This document shows, piece by piece, positions 18,331 through 25,877 of a DNA stretch of 64,000 bases. Position 1 is the first letter of the stretch, and each line of letters starts with the position of its first letter. The notes beneath the pieces are model-generated. The model was given only the letters and a program-made list of their open reading frames with translations. It was not told where the DNA came from and did no database searches. This DNA comes from Methanoculleus oceani (GTDB taxonomy: Archaea > Halobacteriota > Methanomicrobia > Methanomicrobiales > Methanoculleaceae). The stretch is taken from the NCBI RefSeq assembly GCF_023702065.1, contig NZ_QFDM01000002.1:248001-312000 (forward strand), read 5' to 3'. A program made the position numbers and the translations under genes.

Positions 18331-18972
18331 GTGAGCAGGGTGTATAAATCGTTCTTTGTAGCTGCAGTGATGGTCCTGATCCTTGTATCCGCCGGATGCG
18401 CGGAGTTGCCGCCCGGCGGCGAATCAGGCTGGTCCGGCGGCCTTTCGCCGGACAAACAGGGCGGATCGGGCGGAGAGGATGACGACCCGGGGTACCTGAA
18501 GCCGGCGACCCCGTACCCCACTGCAACGAGCAGTATGGCCGGCCCCACGCTCAGCAAGCCGGTGGAGACCGCGCCGACGCAGGACCCCTACGTGACGCTC
18601 TACAACCGGACGACGGAGTTCAGTCTCACTCATCCGACGGATGCCTACTCCTTTGACCTGACCGCGCCCCCGCTCATCATCGAGTTCGACGTGGAGCCGA
18701 AGATGATCACGCGGGAGAAGTATACGACAAGCGATTACGGCAGCAAAAAGGATATAGTCGTCAAGCAGTCCTACCCGAGCGAGGACTCGTGGTTTACGGT
18801 GACCGTGAGGGACCGGGAGTCCGGCGCGATCGTGGCCGAGGACGGTTTCGGGAAACGCTTCAGCACGGACACCGATAAACGGGTCTTCGTGGGCCGGCTC
18901 GGAGACTACCTGATCCAGTTCAGCGGAAACGATGTGAAGGTGCATATACTGGTGCGTGCAGGGGGCGTGTAG
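18331..18972 (+). CDS. Predicted lipoprotein of unknown function
   Basis: A 213-residue protein starting with GTG. The N-terminus is a signal peptide with a lipobox-like end (AAVMVLILVSAGCAEL), suggesting a lipid-anchored extracellular protein. It is followed by a Gly/Pro/Ser-rich linker and a folded domain from about residue 85 (YVTLYNRTTEFSL to the C-terminus VKVHILVRAGGV). No catalytic motif is recognised. A TATA box at 18301 supports this start. Confidence 0.75.
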   Translation: MSRVYKSFFVAAVMVLILVSAGCAELPPGGESGWSGGLSPDKQGGSGGEDDDPGYLKPATPYPTATSSMAGPTLSKPVETAPTQDPYVTLYNRTTEFSLTHPTDAYSFDLTAPPLIIEFDVEPKMITREKYTTSDYGSKKDIVVKQSYPSEDSWFTVTVRDRESGAIVAEDGFGKRFSTDTDKRVFVGRLGDYLIQFSGNDVKVHILVRAGGV

Positions 18973-19105
18973 GCCCCCGGATACACCGGAGACCGGGGCT
19001 TACCCCGGGACCCGGCAGTCCTCTCGACAGCGCCTCGATCATCCCGTGAGCAATCCTTTTTAACCAGAACAACGTAGTTATTAGGGGAAAGGCACTCATT
19101 CTCGT

Positions 19106-19177
19106 GTCCCGGTAGGGTAGTGGATATCCTAGAAGCCTGCGGAGCTTTTGACCCGGGTTCAAATCCCGGCCGGGGCG
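19106..19177 (+). tRNA. tRNA-Arg (anticodon GCG)
   Basis: The 72 bases fold into a tRNA cloverleaf. The acceptor stem GTCCCGG pairs with CCGGGGC with one G-U pair. The anticodon stem GAAGC/GCTTT encloses loop CTGCGGA, with GCG at 19139-19141 reading CGC arginine codons. The T arm is CCGGG-TTCAAAT-CCCGG. The discriminator base is G and CCA is not encoded. A T-rich run (TTTTGTTTTT) directly follows and probably ends transcription. No intron is seen. Confidence 0.92.
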
Positions 19178-19351
19178 TTTTGTTTTTCGATCAGGATTTT
19201 ATTCTCGAGTAACTTTCCGATAGGCCGCCGCGGGTCCGGCATTCATGCCGATCCGGTCTGACCGGCCTTCATGGGTATGCCGTGTCCGCCCGCAGGCGGG
19301 ATGGTTCCGTCCGACCATACTTTTATCAGCACCGCGGGGAGGGAGACCCGT

Positions 19352-19825
19352 ATGACCGAGCAGAGTCGCCCTCCGTTGCCGCCGTTCACGTACGAAACAG
19401 CGGTGCAGAAAGTTCGTATGGCCGAGGATGCATGGAACACCCACGATCCCGTGAAGGTGTCGCTCGCATACAGCGTCGACAGCGTCTGGCGCAACAGAGC
19501 GGAGTTCATAAACGGCCGCGAGGAGATCGTCGAGTTCCTGCGGCGGAAGTGGGCGAAGGAACTCGACTACCGCCTGATCAAGGAGGTCTGGGCGTTTCAC
19601 GAGGCGCGCATCGCCGTGCGGTTCGCGTACGAGTGGCACGACGACTCGGGGAACTGGTTCCGCTCCTACGGGAACGAGAACTGGGAGTTCGACCGGCAGG
19701 GGCTGATGCGCGTTCGCCACGCCAGCATCAACGACCTGCCGATCGCCGAGGGAGAGCGAAAGTATCGCTGGCCGCCGGGCCGACGCCCCGACGATCATCC
19801 CGGGCTCTCCGACCTGGGGCTGTAG
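19352..19825 (+). CDS. NTF2-like protein, DUF1348 family
   Basis: A 157-residue protein with the DUF1348 pattern: [78 protein letters not shown] and the C-terminal [11 protein letters not shown]. The fold is the SnoaL/NTF2-like cone, but the family's activity is not known. The ATG at 19352 follows GGGAGA. DUF1348 proteins are widespread in bacteria, and as a lone gene it may have been acquired. Confidence 0.85.
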   Translation: MTEQSRPPLPPFTYETAVQKVRMAEDAWNTHDPVKVSLAYSVDSVWRNRAEFINGREEIVEFLRRKWAKELDYRLIKEVWAFHEARIAVRFAYEWHDDSGNWFRSYGNENWEFDRQGLMRVRHASINDLPIAEGERKYRWPPGRRPDDHPGLSDLGL

Positions 19826-19921
19826 TCTTCACGGAATCGTATCCGGTAGAGGCGGGAGCGGCATTACCGGCAGATCTCCTCGGACGTCCGCCTCGAAGAC
19901 GTTCGGTTTTCGACTCCCGGG

Positions 19922-20155
19922 TCATGGCCGGCCCCGCTCGACGGTGACGGCGTACTGGTGGTTTCGCGTCCTTCTGACGTTGATCACGCGGACGGCCCGG
20001 CCGTGCCGCCGGATCTCGGCGGCGACCGCCTGCGGGACGAGGAAGAGCGGTACCGGGGGCACGCTTATCTCCTCCGGTGACGGAGCGGCGGCCTGGCGGC
20101 ACTTCGGGTCCGGGCTGCCGCCGTCGGTCTCTCTATCGTCTGGTTTCTGCTGCAT
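19922..20155 (-). CDS. Small protein of unknown function
   Basis: A 77-residue frame with a good ribosome site (GGAGGT) before the ATG at 20155. The N-terminal half is polar and low-complexity (QQKPDDRETDGGSPDPKC). The C-terminal half (PLFLVPQAVAAEIRRHGRAV, then VTVERGRP) looks folded. No domain is recognised. It could be a real small gene or chance; the ribosome site and lack of any better frame in this gap favour a gene. Confidence 0.45.
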   Translation of the reverse strand: MQQKPDDRETDGGSPDPKCRQAAAPSPEEISVPPVPLFLVPQAVAAEIRRHGRAVRVINVRRTRNHQYAVTVERGRP

Positions 20156-20343
20156 TGTCGTACCTCCACGCACCGGGATGTGCCCGGCGCATGCATCATC
20201 TTCGGAGAACGAGGGTTAAAGGAGTGAGCCAATGGCTCCGAACAAAACAACAGACTCCATATAAGCGTTGCTTTACCGGGGAGGAGGGAGACCGGAGGAG
20301 ATGCCCGGAATCTTCCATCGGGGGGCGGAGCCGGGATGACGAT

Positions 20344-21489
20344 TCATCCGGATCGGTCCGGGCGGGCGCAGACGGCGGCTACCTCGTCGGGATCGTACCG
20401 GAGGACGACCTCCCGCTCCCTCCCCCGACCGGTTCCGGGCACGAGGTCGACGATCCCGGCCTCCGCGAGCCTTTTGAGGTGCTCATGGTAGGTCGTCTTC
20501 CCGACCGGGAGGTACTCCTTCGCCGCCTCGAAGACCGCCCCCGACGTCATGTCGGCCCCTTCCCGTGATCGCTCCGCGATCCGGCAGGCGAGCGCCCGTT
20601 CGCCCTCCGAGAGCCCCGCGGCCCGGGTCCTGAGCACCGGTGCGACGATCGCCCGGACCGCGCCCGTCACGTCGACGGGATCGACCCGCCGGCGTCCGTC
20701 CTCCTCCGCCCGGAGGACCGCCAGCCGGACGAGATCGATCCCGACCCGGATATCCCGCTCTTCTGCGGCGATGCCGGCGATGCGGTCGAGGAGGGGCGGC
20801 GGCATCACCCCGGGATAGAGGCCCTGCCGGATGCGCTCGGCGAGGATCTCCCGGACCTCGGCCTTCGTGTAGGGCAGGAAGTTGACCTCCGTCGGGTGGA
20901 AGACCGAGCGGACCCGTTCGTCGACCTCCGCCGCGAGGTTCAGGGTGAGGTCGCTCGAGACCGCCAGAACCCCGGCCTTCCGGACGTCCCACTTCTCGTA
21001 GAGCCGGAGGATCTGGTAGAGGAGGGTGTTGAGCCTCCCCGCCGCGGCGAGGTAGTTCGCGTCGTCCAGGCAGACGACAAGGCCTGCGTCCTCGTTTCGG
21101 AGCCGGACGGCGATCCCCCGTTTGAGGTCGTCGAGGTGCCGCCCGGTCGACGGCGGCGCGTAGCCGGAGAGCCGCTCGAAGATGCACCGGTAGACCGCGA
21201 GCGGCGTGCGGTCGTACTGGCAGTTGACGTAGACCGGGACGAGTTTCTTCGTGGCGTCCTCGATGTCGGCGAAGAGCCGGCGGACCGTGGTGGTCTTCCC
21301 GGTCCCGGGCGGACCGCGGAGGACCGCGCTCCCCGGGCCGGCGCCCCGGAGGGCCGGCCGGAGGAGGCAGGCGAGTTCCCGGACCTGGGCGTCGCGGTGG
21401 TGGAGGAGCTCGGGGACGAACGTGAACTCAAAGACCTCGGGGTCCCTAAAGAGCGTCTGGTCGTAGCGGAGAAGGTTCCCGGGCCGCAT
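20344..21489 (-). CDS. Orc1/Cdc6-type AAA+ replication initiator
   Basis: A 381-residue AAA+ ATPase of the archaeal Orc1/Cdc6 family. Walker A is GPPGTGKTTT near residue 58, Walker B is LVVCLDDANYL (D-D instead of the usual D-E), and sensor 1 is GVLAVSSDL. RDIRVGIDLVRLAVLRAE is the sensor-2 region, and the C-terminus (VGKTTYHEHLKRLAEAGIVD) is a winged helix for DNA binding. A TATA box at 21511-21520 on the minus strand fits a leaderless start. Origins often lie next to such genes, but I see no repeated ORB-like elements in the flanks. Confidence 0.85.
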   Translation of the reverse strand: MRPGNLLRYDQTLFRDPEVFEFTFVPELLHHRDAQVRELACLLRPALRGAGPGSAVLRGPPGTGKTTTVRRLFADIEDATKKLVPVYVNCQYDRTPLAVYRCIFERLSGYAPPSTGRHLDDLKRGIAVRLRNEDAGLVVCLDDANYLAAAGRLNTLLYQILRLYEKWDVRKAGVLAVSSDLTLNLAAEVDERVRSVFHPTEVNFLPYTKAEVREILAERIRQGLYPGVMPPPLLDRIAGIAAEERDIRVGIDLVRLAVLRAEEDGRRRVDPVDVTGAVRAIVAPVLRTRAAGLSEGERALACRIAERSREGADMTSGAVFEAAKEYLPVGKTTYHEHLKRLAEAGIVDLVPGTGRGREREVVLRYDPDEVAAVCARPDRSG

Positions 21490-21510
21490 GGGTACCCGAT
21501 GGGAGAAGGG

Positions 21511-21520
21511 GATATTTATA
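21511..21520 (-). promoter_or_regulatory. TATA box for the Orc1/Cdc6 gene
   Basis: TATAAATATC on the minus strand, 22-31 bases before the start at 21489. Confidence 0.5.
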
Positions 21521-21576
21521 CGGGAATCCGCGGGGGCTGAAAGTGAACGAAAAGGCAGAGGGGGAAGAGGCCCCCC

Positions 21577-22083
21577 TCAGTTCAGCGTTGCGACGGCGTC
21601 GGCCCAGGTCTCGACCGCGTCGCGGATGGCGTCGTCCTGGTAGGACGAGATCCGGACGGTCTTCCTGGTGAAGGTGACGTAGTAGTCGTCGCCCGAGGGG
21701 TCGTGGCACCTGAGCTGGGCGTAGTAGGTCTCGCCGGGGCCGTTCCGGACGGCCTCGCCGCCCATCGCGGCCGCGAGAGCCGCGTTCGCGAGGACTTCAC
21801 TGGCGTTCGCCTCGAACGCGGCGATCGTCGGGGACTGGAGCGAGACGGTCCCGACCCTCTTGCCCTCGCCGTCGAGGAAGTCCACCTTCGCGGTGTAGTG
21901 CTCGCGGTTGCGGACGACCGGAGCGACGGGCTCTCCATCGGAGCCGATATACCCGACGCACCCGAAGGGGTTGTCGGCGATGACGGTCCCGACGAGGTTG
22001 TCAAACGACGTTACATCGGCGATCGGGGCCGCGAGGTCCCGGACCGCCGTCTTGTTCACGGTCTTCTGCACGAAGTCTGCCAT
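21577..22083 (-). CDS. Soluble protein of unknown function
   Basis: A 168-residue protein (ADFVQKTVNKTAVRDLAAPI...). The central part (PFGCVGYIGSDGEPVAPVVR, REHYTAKVDFLDGEGKRVG) suggests a beta-rich fold, followed by an alanine-rich helix (ASEVLANAALAAAMGG) and a sequence ending in a helix (DDAIRDAVETWADAVATLN). No domain or catalytic motif is recognised. AGGTGTG precedes the start. It is divergent from the XhlA-like gene. Confidence 0.6.
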   Translation of the reverse strand: MADFVQKTVNKTAVRDLAAPIADVTSFDNLVGTVIADNPFGCVGYIGSDGEPVAPVVRNREHYTAKVDFLDGEGKRVGTVSLQSPTIAAFEANASEVLANAALAAAMGGEAVRNGPGETYYAQLRCHDPSGDDYYVTFTRKTVRISSYQDDAIRDAVETWADAVATLN

Positions 22084-22266
22084 GGGGTTTCACACCTGTT
22101 GCCTGCATGCTCCCGGGAATATGACAGACGAATATAGGGTGGACCCTCCGGGGACATCAGCCTGACTTTATCGGGGGACGCTGATACGGCCCCGATTCTC
22201 AAATATAACCCTTACGGTATGCCTTTTTGCGTCCCGCACCCTATCATCCCCCGGAGGGTTACCAGG

Positions 22267-22512
22267 ATGACCGACGAAAAGACCACCCGGGAGCTCGTCT
22301 ACGAGACGAACCGGGACGTAAAATGGATCTGCCGGACGCTCGCGCGAATGGAGGCGCAGGACGAAGACTTCGAGGCCCGGCTCCGGGCGCTGGAGGGCTG
22401 GCGGGCGGAGAAGGCCGGGGAGGAGCGGAGGGTTTCGACGATCAGCGCCGGGGCGGGCGGGGTCGTCGGCGGGGTGGTGGCGGTGTTGGTGAAGGTGCTC
22501 GGCGGGGGGTGA
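22267..22512 (+). CDS. Small XhlA-like protein with C-terminal membrane helix
   Basis: An 81-residue protein: a charged, probably coiled-coil N-terminal half (VYETNRDVKWICRTLARMEA, DFEARLRALEGW), then a Gly/Val-rich hydrophobic tail (GVVGGVVAVLVKVLGGG). This layout resembles XhlA/hemolysin-type phage proteins, but there is no phage gene nearby. The ATG at 22267 follows GGAGGGTTACCAGG, and a TATA-like TCAAATATAA lies further upstream. Degenerate copies of the tail occur at 23538-23630 and near 25531-25585. Confidence 0.6.
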   Translation: MTDEKTTRELVYETNRDVKWICRTLARMEAQDEDFEARLRALEGWRAEKAGEERRVSTISAGAGGVVGGVVAVLVKVLGGG

Positions 22513-22581
22513 GAGGGGCAGGGGGAGTAAGTCTGCTGGACGTAGTATCGGTGGGCACCGTCACCACTCCCGTCCGGGGTA

Positions 22582-23028
22582 TCACCTTCCTCTTTCCAGA
22601 CGTCTCCTTCCCTTTTCAGTCAGGCGGTATTTCTGTGTCGGGCTTTTGGGTGAATCCGGCTGTGTCATTTGAACAAAGCCCGCCTGAATCGCCGGCTTCA
22701 GATAATCATACAGGAATGTGGGCCGGTGACTGAGTCCCAGGCATTGCATGGCATCCCTCGCTCCCGATGGCTTCTCCTTCAAGCAGATTAGAAGGCGCTT
22801 TACTTGTTCGGTTACTTGTTCGGTTACATGTTCGGTTACTTGTTCGGTTACTTGTTCGGTTACTTGTTCGGTTACATGTTCCTCGGTCTCTTCTACGACT
22901 TCGTGCTTAATTGGTGAGATATTCTCCGCAAGAAAAACAGTAAACCTAACTTTCATCCCGATCTCTTCGAGCACAGGCTCAGGCAGGTTCTGCTTCTCTG
23001 CCTCGTCCAGAATGCGGCGAAACCCGCT
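22582..23028 (-). pseudogene. C-terminal remnant of an AlbA_2/RecG-like ATP-binding regulator
   Basis: The frame begins without a start codon, in the middle of a conserved segment (SGFRRILDEAEKQNLPEPV then LEEIGMKVRFTVFLAEN), typical of the C-terminal part of COG2865-type proteins. A run of VTEQ repeats and a winged-helix end follow (LKEKPSGARDAMQCLGLSHR, YRLTEKGRRRLERGR). The N-terminal DNA-binding and ATPase-like parts are missing. Its 5' edge is joined directly to the RelE-like toxin gene, which runs into it in another frame, indicating a deletion that fused two genes. A GTG at 22974 could still start a 130-residue peptide. Confidence 0.7.
22800..22883 (-). repeat. 12-bp tandem repeat coding for VTEQ
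   Basis: About seven head-to-tail copies of a 12-base unit (TTACTTGTTCGG on the plus strand; two units read TTACATGTTCGG-like) encode V-T-E-Q or V-T-E-H on the minus strand. The repeats lie inside the RecG-like remnant, probably as a helical linker before the winged helix, and can change length by slippage without shifting the frame. Confidence 0.85.
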
Positions 23029-23249
23029 GCGAATATCACCAGCTTGTTGTCCTCGATTGTCAGGATGCAGCGGTACCGGCCGACTTTGTGCGAGTAGAGG
23101 GGGACGGCAAACGATCCTTCGAGTTTCCTGACATGGCTGTAGGGATCCGCCTTGATGTTTTTGAGGGACGTATGGACTCTCACCGCCATGTCCCGGGGAA
23201 GTCCGGCAACGTCTTTTTGCGCACCGGGAGAGTAGATGAGGGCGTACAT
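22953..23249 (-). CDS. RelE/ParE-type toxin with altered C-terminus
   Basis: The first 73 or so residues are a normal RelE-superfamily mRNA interferase-like domain (MYALIYSPGAQKDVAGLPRD, YSHKVGRYRCILTIEDNKLV). The family usually ends soon after IF...VGHR-x-VY. Here the frame instead runs from KLVIFA into out-of-frame sequence of the neighbouring RecG-like remnant (GFAAFWTRQRSRTCLSLCSK). The C-terminal residues important in many RelE toxins are thus lost, so the product is probably inactive or weakened. Its start overlaps the stop of the antitoxin gene. Confidence 0.75.
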   Translation of the reverse strand: MYALIYSPGAQKDVAGLPRDMAVRVHTSLKNIKADPYSHVRKLEGSFAVPLYSHKVGRYRCILTIEDNKLVIFAAGFAAFWTRQRSRTCLSLCSKRSG

Positions 23250-23482
23250 TACAGGCCCAGGGTTCTATCCATCTCTTCTTCGGTCACGAATCGCCCCGCC
23301 CGGAGATCCGCCACGGCCTCTTCGATTCGCCCAAGCGTCTCTTCGGAGAGCGGCTCCGTATCGATGGCCGTCTCGGTCAGGCGCCGGATTACATCGCTGT
23401 AGGTCTCGCGGGGATGCCGTTTGAGTGTATCGAGGCGGCGCTTGATCTGCGTATCGATCTTGATGGTGGTGCTCTGGGGCAT
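23249..23482 (-). CDS. Ribbon-helix-helix type antitoxin
   Basis: A 77-residue protein with an RHH-like N-terminus (STTIKIDTQIKRRLDTLKRH, ETYSDVIRRL) that would bind DNA as a dimer, and a C-terminal toxin-binding helix ending RFVTEEEMDRTLGL. It directly precedes and overlaps the RelE-like gene, the standard order for a type II module that represses its own promoter. Confidence 0.8.
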   Translation of the reverse strand: MPQSTTIKIDTQIKRRLDTLKRHPRETYSDVIRRLTETAIDTEPLSEETLGRIEEAVADLRAGRFVTEEEMDRTLGL

Positions 23483-23537
23483 ACCAGGGTGTATGGCGGT
23501 ATACCGAGATATAGGTGATGGAAGATTGAGGGGGGTA

Positions 23538-23630
23538 GAGAAGATCGAGTTTTCGACCGTGAGCGCCAGGGCCGACGGGGTGGTAGGTGGGGTGGTGGCG
23601 GTGATCGTGCGGGTGCTGGGCGGGGGATGA
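23538..23630 (+). pseudogene. Remnant of the XhlA-like gene tail
   Basis: Thirty codons ending in a stop match the last 30 codons of the gene at 22267-22512: FSTVSARADGVVGGVVAVIV against VSTISAGAGGVVGGVVAVLV, followed by RVLGGG or KVLGGG. No credible start codon or N-terminal half remains. It marks a duplication that has been cut down. Confidence 0.7.
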
Positions 23631-23755
23631 TCCCATTACAAAATGGCAAATATTGGAGATTGTGGAGATTCGAGAATTTAAATCCGGTTAAAAATGGTTG
23701 GAACGGGCATTTTGATCCCATTATGATCCCATTCTGGGCCTACGTTGATCCCTTG

Positions 23756-24010
23756 CTACACATCCTTCTTCACGTATGTCAGTGAGTAACGCACGCCCGG
23801 CCCTGCTATTCCTTCTTTGCGGAGAATGCCGGTTTGAACCATTGCCTTAAGATCTCGCGTTGCGGTCGCCTTCTTCGCATTATTGAGTTGTTGGTACACC
23901 GGGTTTGAGATAGAACCCTCTTTCTTCAGGTAATATACGGCAGCAATCTGCCGCTCATTCAGCCCGAGCGAGTCGAGTCGCTCTCCATACGCGGAGGACG
24001 GTTCCCACAC
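23756..24010 (-). pseudogene. C-terminal winged-helix remnant of a second AlbA_2/RecG-like protein
   Basis: The 84-residue frame, starting at a GTG, is the typical end of COG2865-type regulators: LGLNERQIAAVYYLKKEGSI, then YQQLNNAKKATATRDLKAMV and GPGVRYSLTYVKKD. Complete proteins have 400 or so residues before this. Nothing matching lies upstream, so only the C-terminal DNA-binding wing survives. It differs from the fragment at 22582-23028 and is a second, independent remnant. Confidence 0.6.
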
Positions 24011-24094
24011 CCGTGGTTATAGAAATAGTTATCTTTCTCCCCGGCGACCGTAGAATCATTGAAATGAAATAGTACTCCGGTGGAGGCTACTTGA

Positions 24095-24580
24095 ATGAAT
24101 TTGCGGCTCACTGATGATGAGATCGATGCGTTACTCAGAGAGGCCAAGCCGCTGCCGGGAGATTTCTCCAGGAGATTTCGCCCTAAAGAGAAGGGCGGCC
24201 ATAAGGAGTACGAGATCGGTATAGAGGGGGCGAATCAATCCCGGTTCAGGTTAATATTTCGGCAAAGTCTATTCAATTCGCTGGACTTCTCCGTGATCCT
24301 CGGCTATATCATTCCAAACACAAACCAGGTGTTCCGGCTACGCCGATATAACGGGAAAAGTCACGAACACACGAACAGGCTTGAGCAGGAGAAGTTTTAT
24401 GATTTCCACATCCATACTGCAACAGAGCGCTACCAGACCGCGGGCTGGAACGAGGATGGGTATGCGGTTCCGACAGACCGGTACTCGGATCACCACGGCG
24501 CGCTGAAGAGCATGTTCAACGACTGCGGGTTTAAGGGTTCAGCGGTAACCACGAAGGATCTTACCGACTGGGGGATATAA
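24095..24580 (+). CDS. DUF6978-like protein, partner of DUF1828
   Basis: A 161-residue protein starting MNLRLTDDEIDALLREAKPL. A basic central segment (FRPKEKGGHKEYEIGI), then QSRFRLIFRQS, FRLRRYNG and a histidine-rich stretch (SHEHTNRLEQEKFYDFHIHT) suggest a nucleic-acid or nucleotide enzyme. It resembles the DUF6978 family, named from memory. It ends 3 bases before the DUF1828 gene, so the two are one operon. Such tight two-gene units beside toxin-antitoxin debris are often defence or toxin modules. Confidence 0.6.
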   Translation: MNLRLTDDEIDALLREAKPLPGDFSRRFRPKEKGGHKEYEIGIEGANQSRFRLIFRQSLFNSLDFSVILGYIIPNTNQVFRLRRYNGKSHEHTNRLEQEKFYDFHIHTATERYQTAGWNEDGYAVPTDRYSDHHGALKSMFNDCGFKGSAVTTKDLTDWGI

Positions 24581-24583
24581 CCA

Positions 24584-25369
24584 ATGGCAATCGAGGCAAT
24601 CGAAGAGGAGTTTCGGAGGAAGGTCTGCAGCCAGATTTATCTCCGCCCGGAGGGTATCAACCGGTACCGGGTCTTCACACCGTTTGTCTTTGACGATGGG
24701 GATAACCTCGCGATCGTCCTGAAGGATGAGGACGGCGCCTGGACGCTGACGGATGAGGGGCATACCCTCATGCACCTGACCTACTCGATCGACGCAAGGG
24801 AGTTAGAGCGGGGAACCCGCCAGAAGGTGATCGCGAGTGTGCTGTCCCGGTTCGGGCTGGAGAACAACCGGGGCGAGCTCGCTATCCGCATCACGGGCGA
24901 CCGGTTTGGGGATGCCCTCTGGAGTTTCATCCAGGCGCTGATCCGGATTTCGGATCTTACGTATCTGTCGAGATCGCGCGTTTACTCCACGTTCCTGGAG
25001 GATCTCCGTGCGCTCATCGAGGAGGCTGTCCCTGAGGGGCGCAGGGAGTTTGACTGGCACGATCCCGAGCACGATCCAGAAGGGAAATACACCGTTGACT
25101 GCAGGATCAACGGCATGCAGAGGCCGATCTACATCTTTGCGCTCGCGAACGACGACCGGGTCCGTGACGCGACGATAAACATCCTGCAGTTCGAGAAGTG
25201 GGGGCGGCCCTTCGTCTCGGTCGGCGTATTCGAGGATCAGGAGGAGGTCAACCGCAAGGCCCTCGCGAAGTTCAGCGATGTCTGCGATAAGCAGTTCTCA
25301 AACCTGCCGGGGAACAAAGACCGGATTATGCAGCACCTCCGGGATATGGCCGGGACGGCTTCCGGCTGA
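24584..25369 (+). CDS. DUF1828/DUF1829 domain protein
   Basis: The 261-residue protein shows the DUF1828 N-terminal pattern ([33 protein letters not shown]) and, from about residue 150, a DUF1829-like region ([32 protein letters not shown]). The families have no established activity. The gene follows its neighbour by 3 bases. GC content is similar to the host, unlike the AT-rich gene that follows. Confidence 0.75.
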   Translation: MAIEAIEEEFRRKVCSQIYLRPEGINRYRVFTPFVFDDGDNLAIVLKDEDGAWTLTDEGHTLMHLTYSIDARELERGTRQKVIASVLSRFGLENNRGELAIRITGDRFGDALWSFIQALIRISDLTYLSRSRVYSTFLEDLRALIEEAVPEGRREFDWHDPEHDPEGKYTVDCRINGMQRPIYIFALANDDRVRDATINILQFEKWGRPFVSVGVFEDQEEVNRKALAKFSDVCDKQFSNLPGNKDRIMQHLRDMAGTASG

Positions 25370-25578
25370 GGTTGCAGCGGCGTCCCGCTCTGCCCGGGGG
25401 AGGAATCCCCCTTTCATCACGTGATAAAAACCCCTGGCGGATTCAACCGACCCGGAACGTCAGGTCGCCCCCTCCACGATTGCGATCTCCTCCTCTGTGA
25501 GCCCGTAGAGTGGGTACGCCAGTCGGTCTTGAGCGGCGGGGGGGTGGCGGTGATTCTTGGGGTGCTCGGGGGGGTGGG

Positions 25579-25815
25579 TTACTTCAGCATCCCGTCCCGC
25601 CAGAAGAAGGTCTTGCCTGGATCCCGCTCGTATTTCTCAAAGACGCTCGGGAAGATCTCCGGATATTTTGCATCTTTGAGAGGAATGCAGAACATCGTTG
25701 CCGGCTTTTTCGGACTGCCGCCGACACCGACCACCACGAAGACAGGGATGCGGTTCGACCGGGAGTAGGCGTTATATCTCTTGATCTGGTCGGGGGCTGC
25801 CCACTGATCTTTGCG
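25579..25815 (-). pseudogene. C-terminal gene fragment, possibly from a nuclease
   Basis: On the minus strand 79 codons without a start read as good protein: DQWAAPDQIKRYNAYSRSNR, IPVFVVVGVGGSPKKPATMF, CIPLKDAKYPEIFPSVFEKY, then DPGKTFFWRDGMLK and a stop. An in-frame TAG precedes the fragment. The pattern resembles the end of a PD-(D/E)xK-type or related nuclease, but I cannot name the family. The plus-strand frames across it are shadows. The whole gap 25370-25877 holds nothing else except a third XhlA-tail-like stretch at about 25531-25585. Confidence 0.6.
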
Positions 25816-25877
25816 CTACTGTAAAACCTAGAGTGGTACTTGCATTGGGCTAAGAATCTAGGCAAGATACCCGTCAA

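Noticed and set aside
19100-19350. tRNA-Arg as an integration site of an island
   Set aside because: No integrase gene is present and I did not find a repeat of the tRNA 3' end elsewhere in the window.
20156-22266. Replication origin next to the Orc1/Cdc6 gene
   Set aside because: I see no set of repeated origin-recognition-like motifs or a long AT-rich unwinding region in these gaps.
22800-22883. Tandem repeats considered as a CRISPR array
   Set aside because: Units are 12 bases, directly adjacent with no spacers, and encode VTEQ in frame.
25421-25768. 115-codon plus-strand frame
   Set aside because: It is antisense to a better protein-like fragment on the minus strand (25579-25815); only its Gly/Val-rich part is of interest as a repeat.
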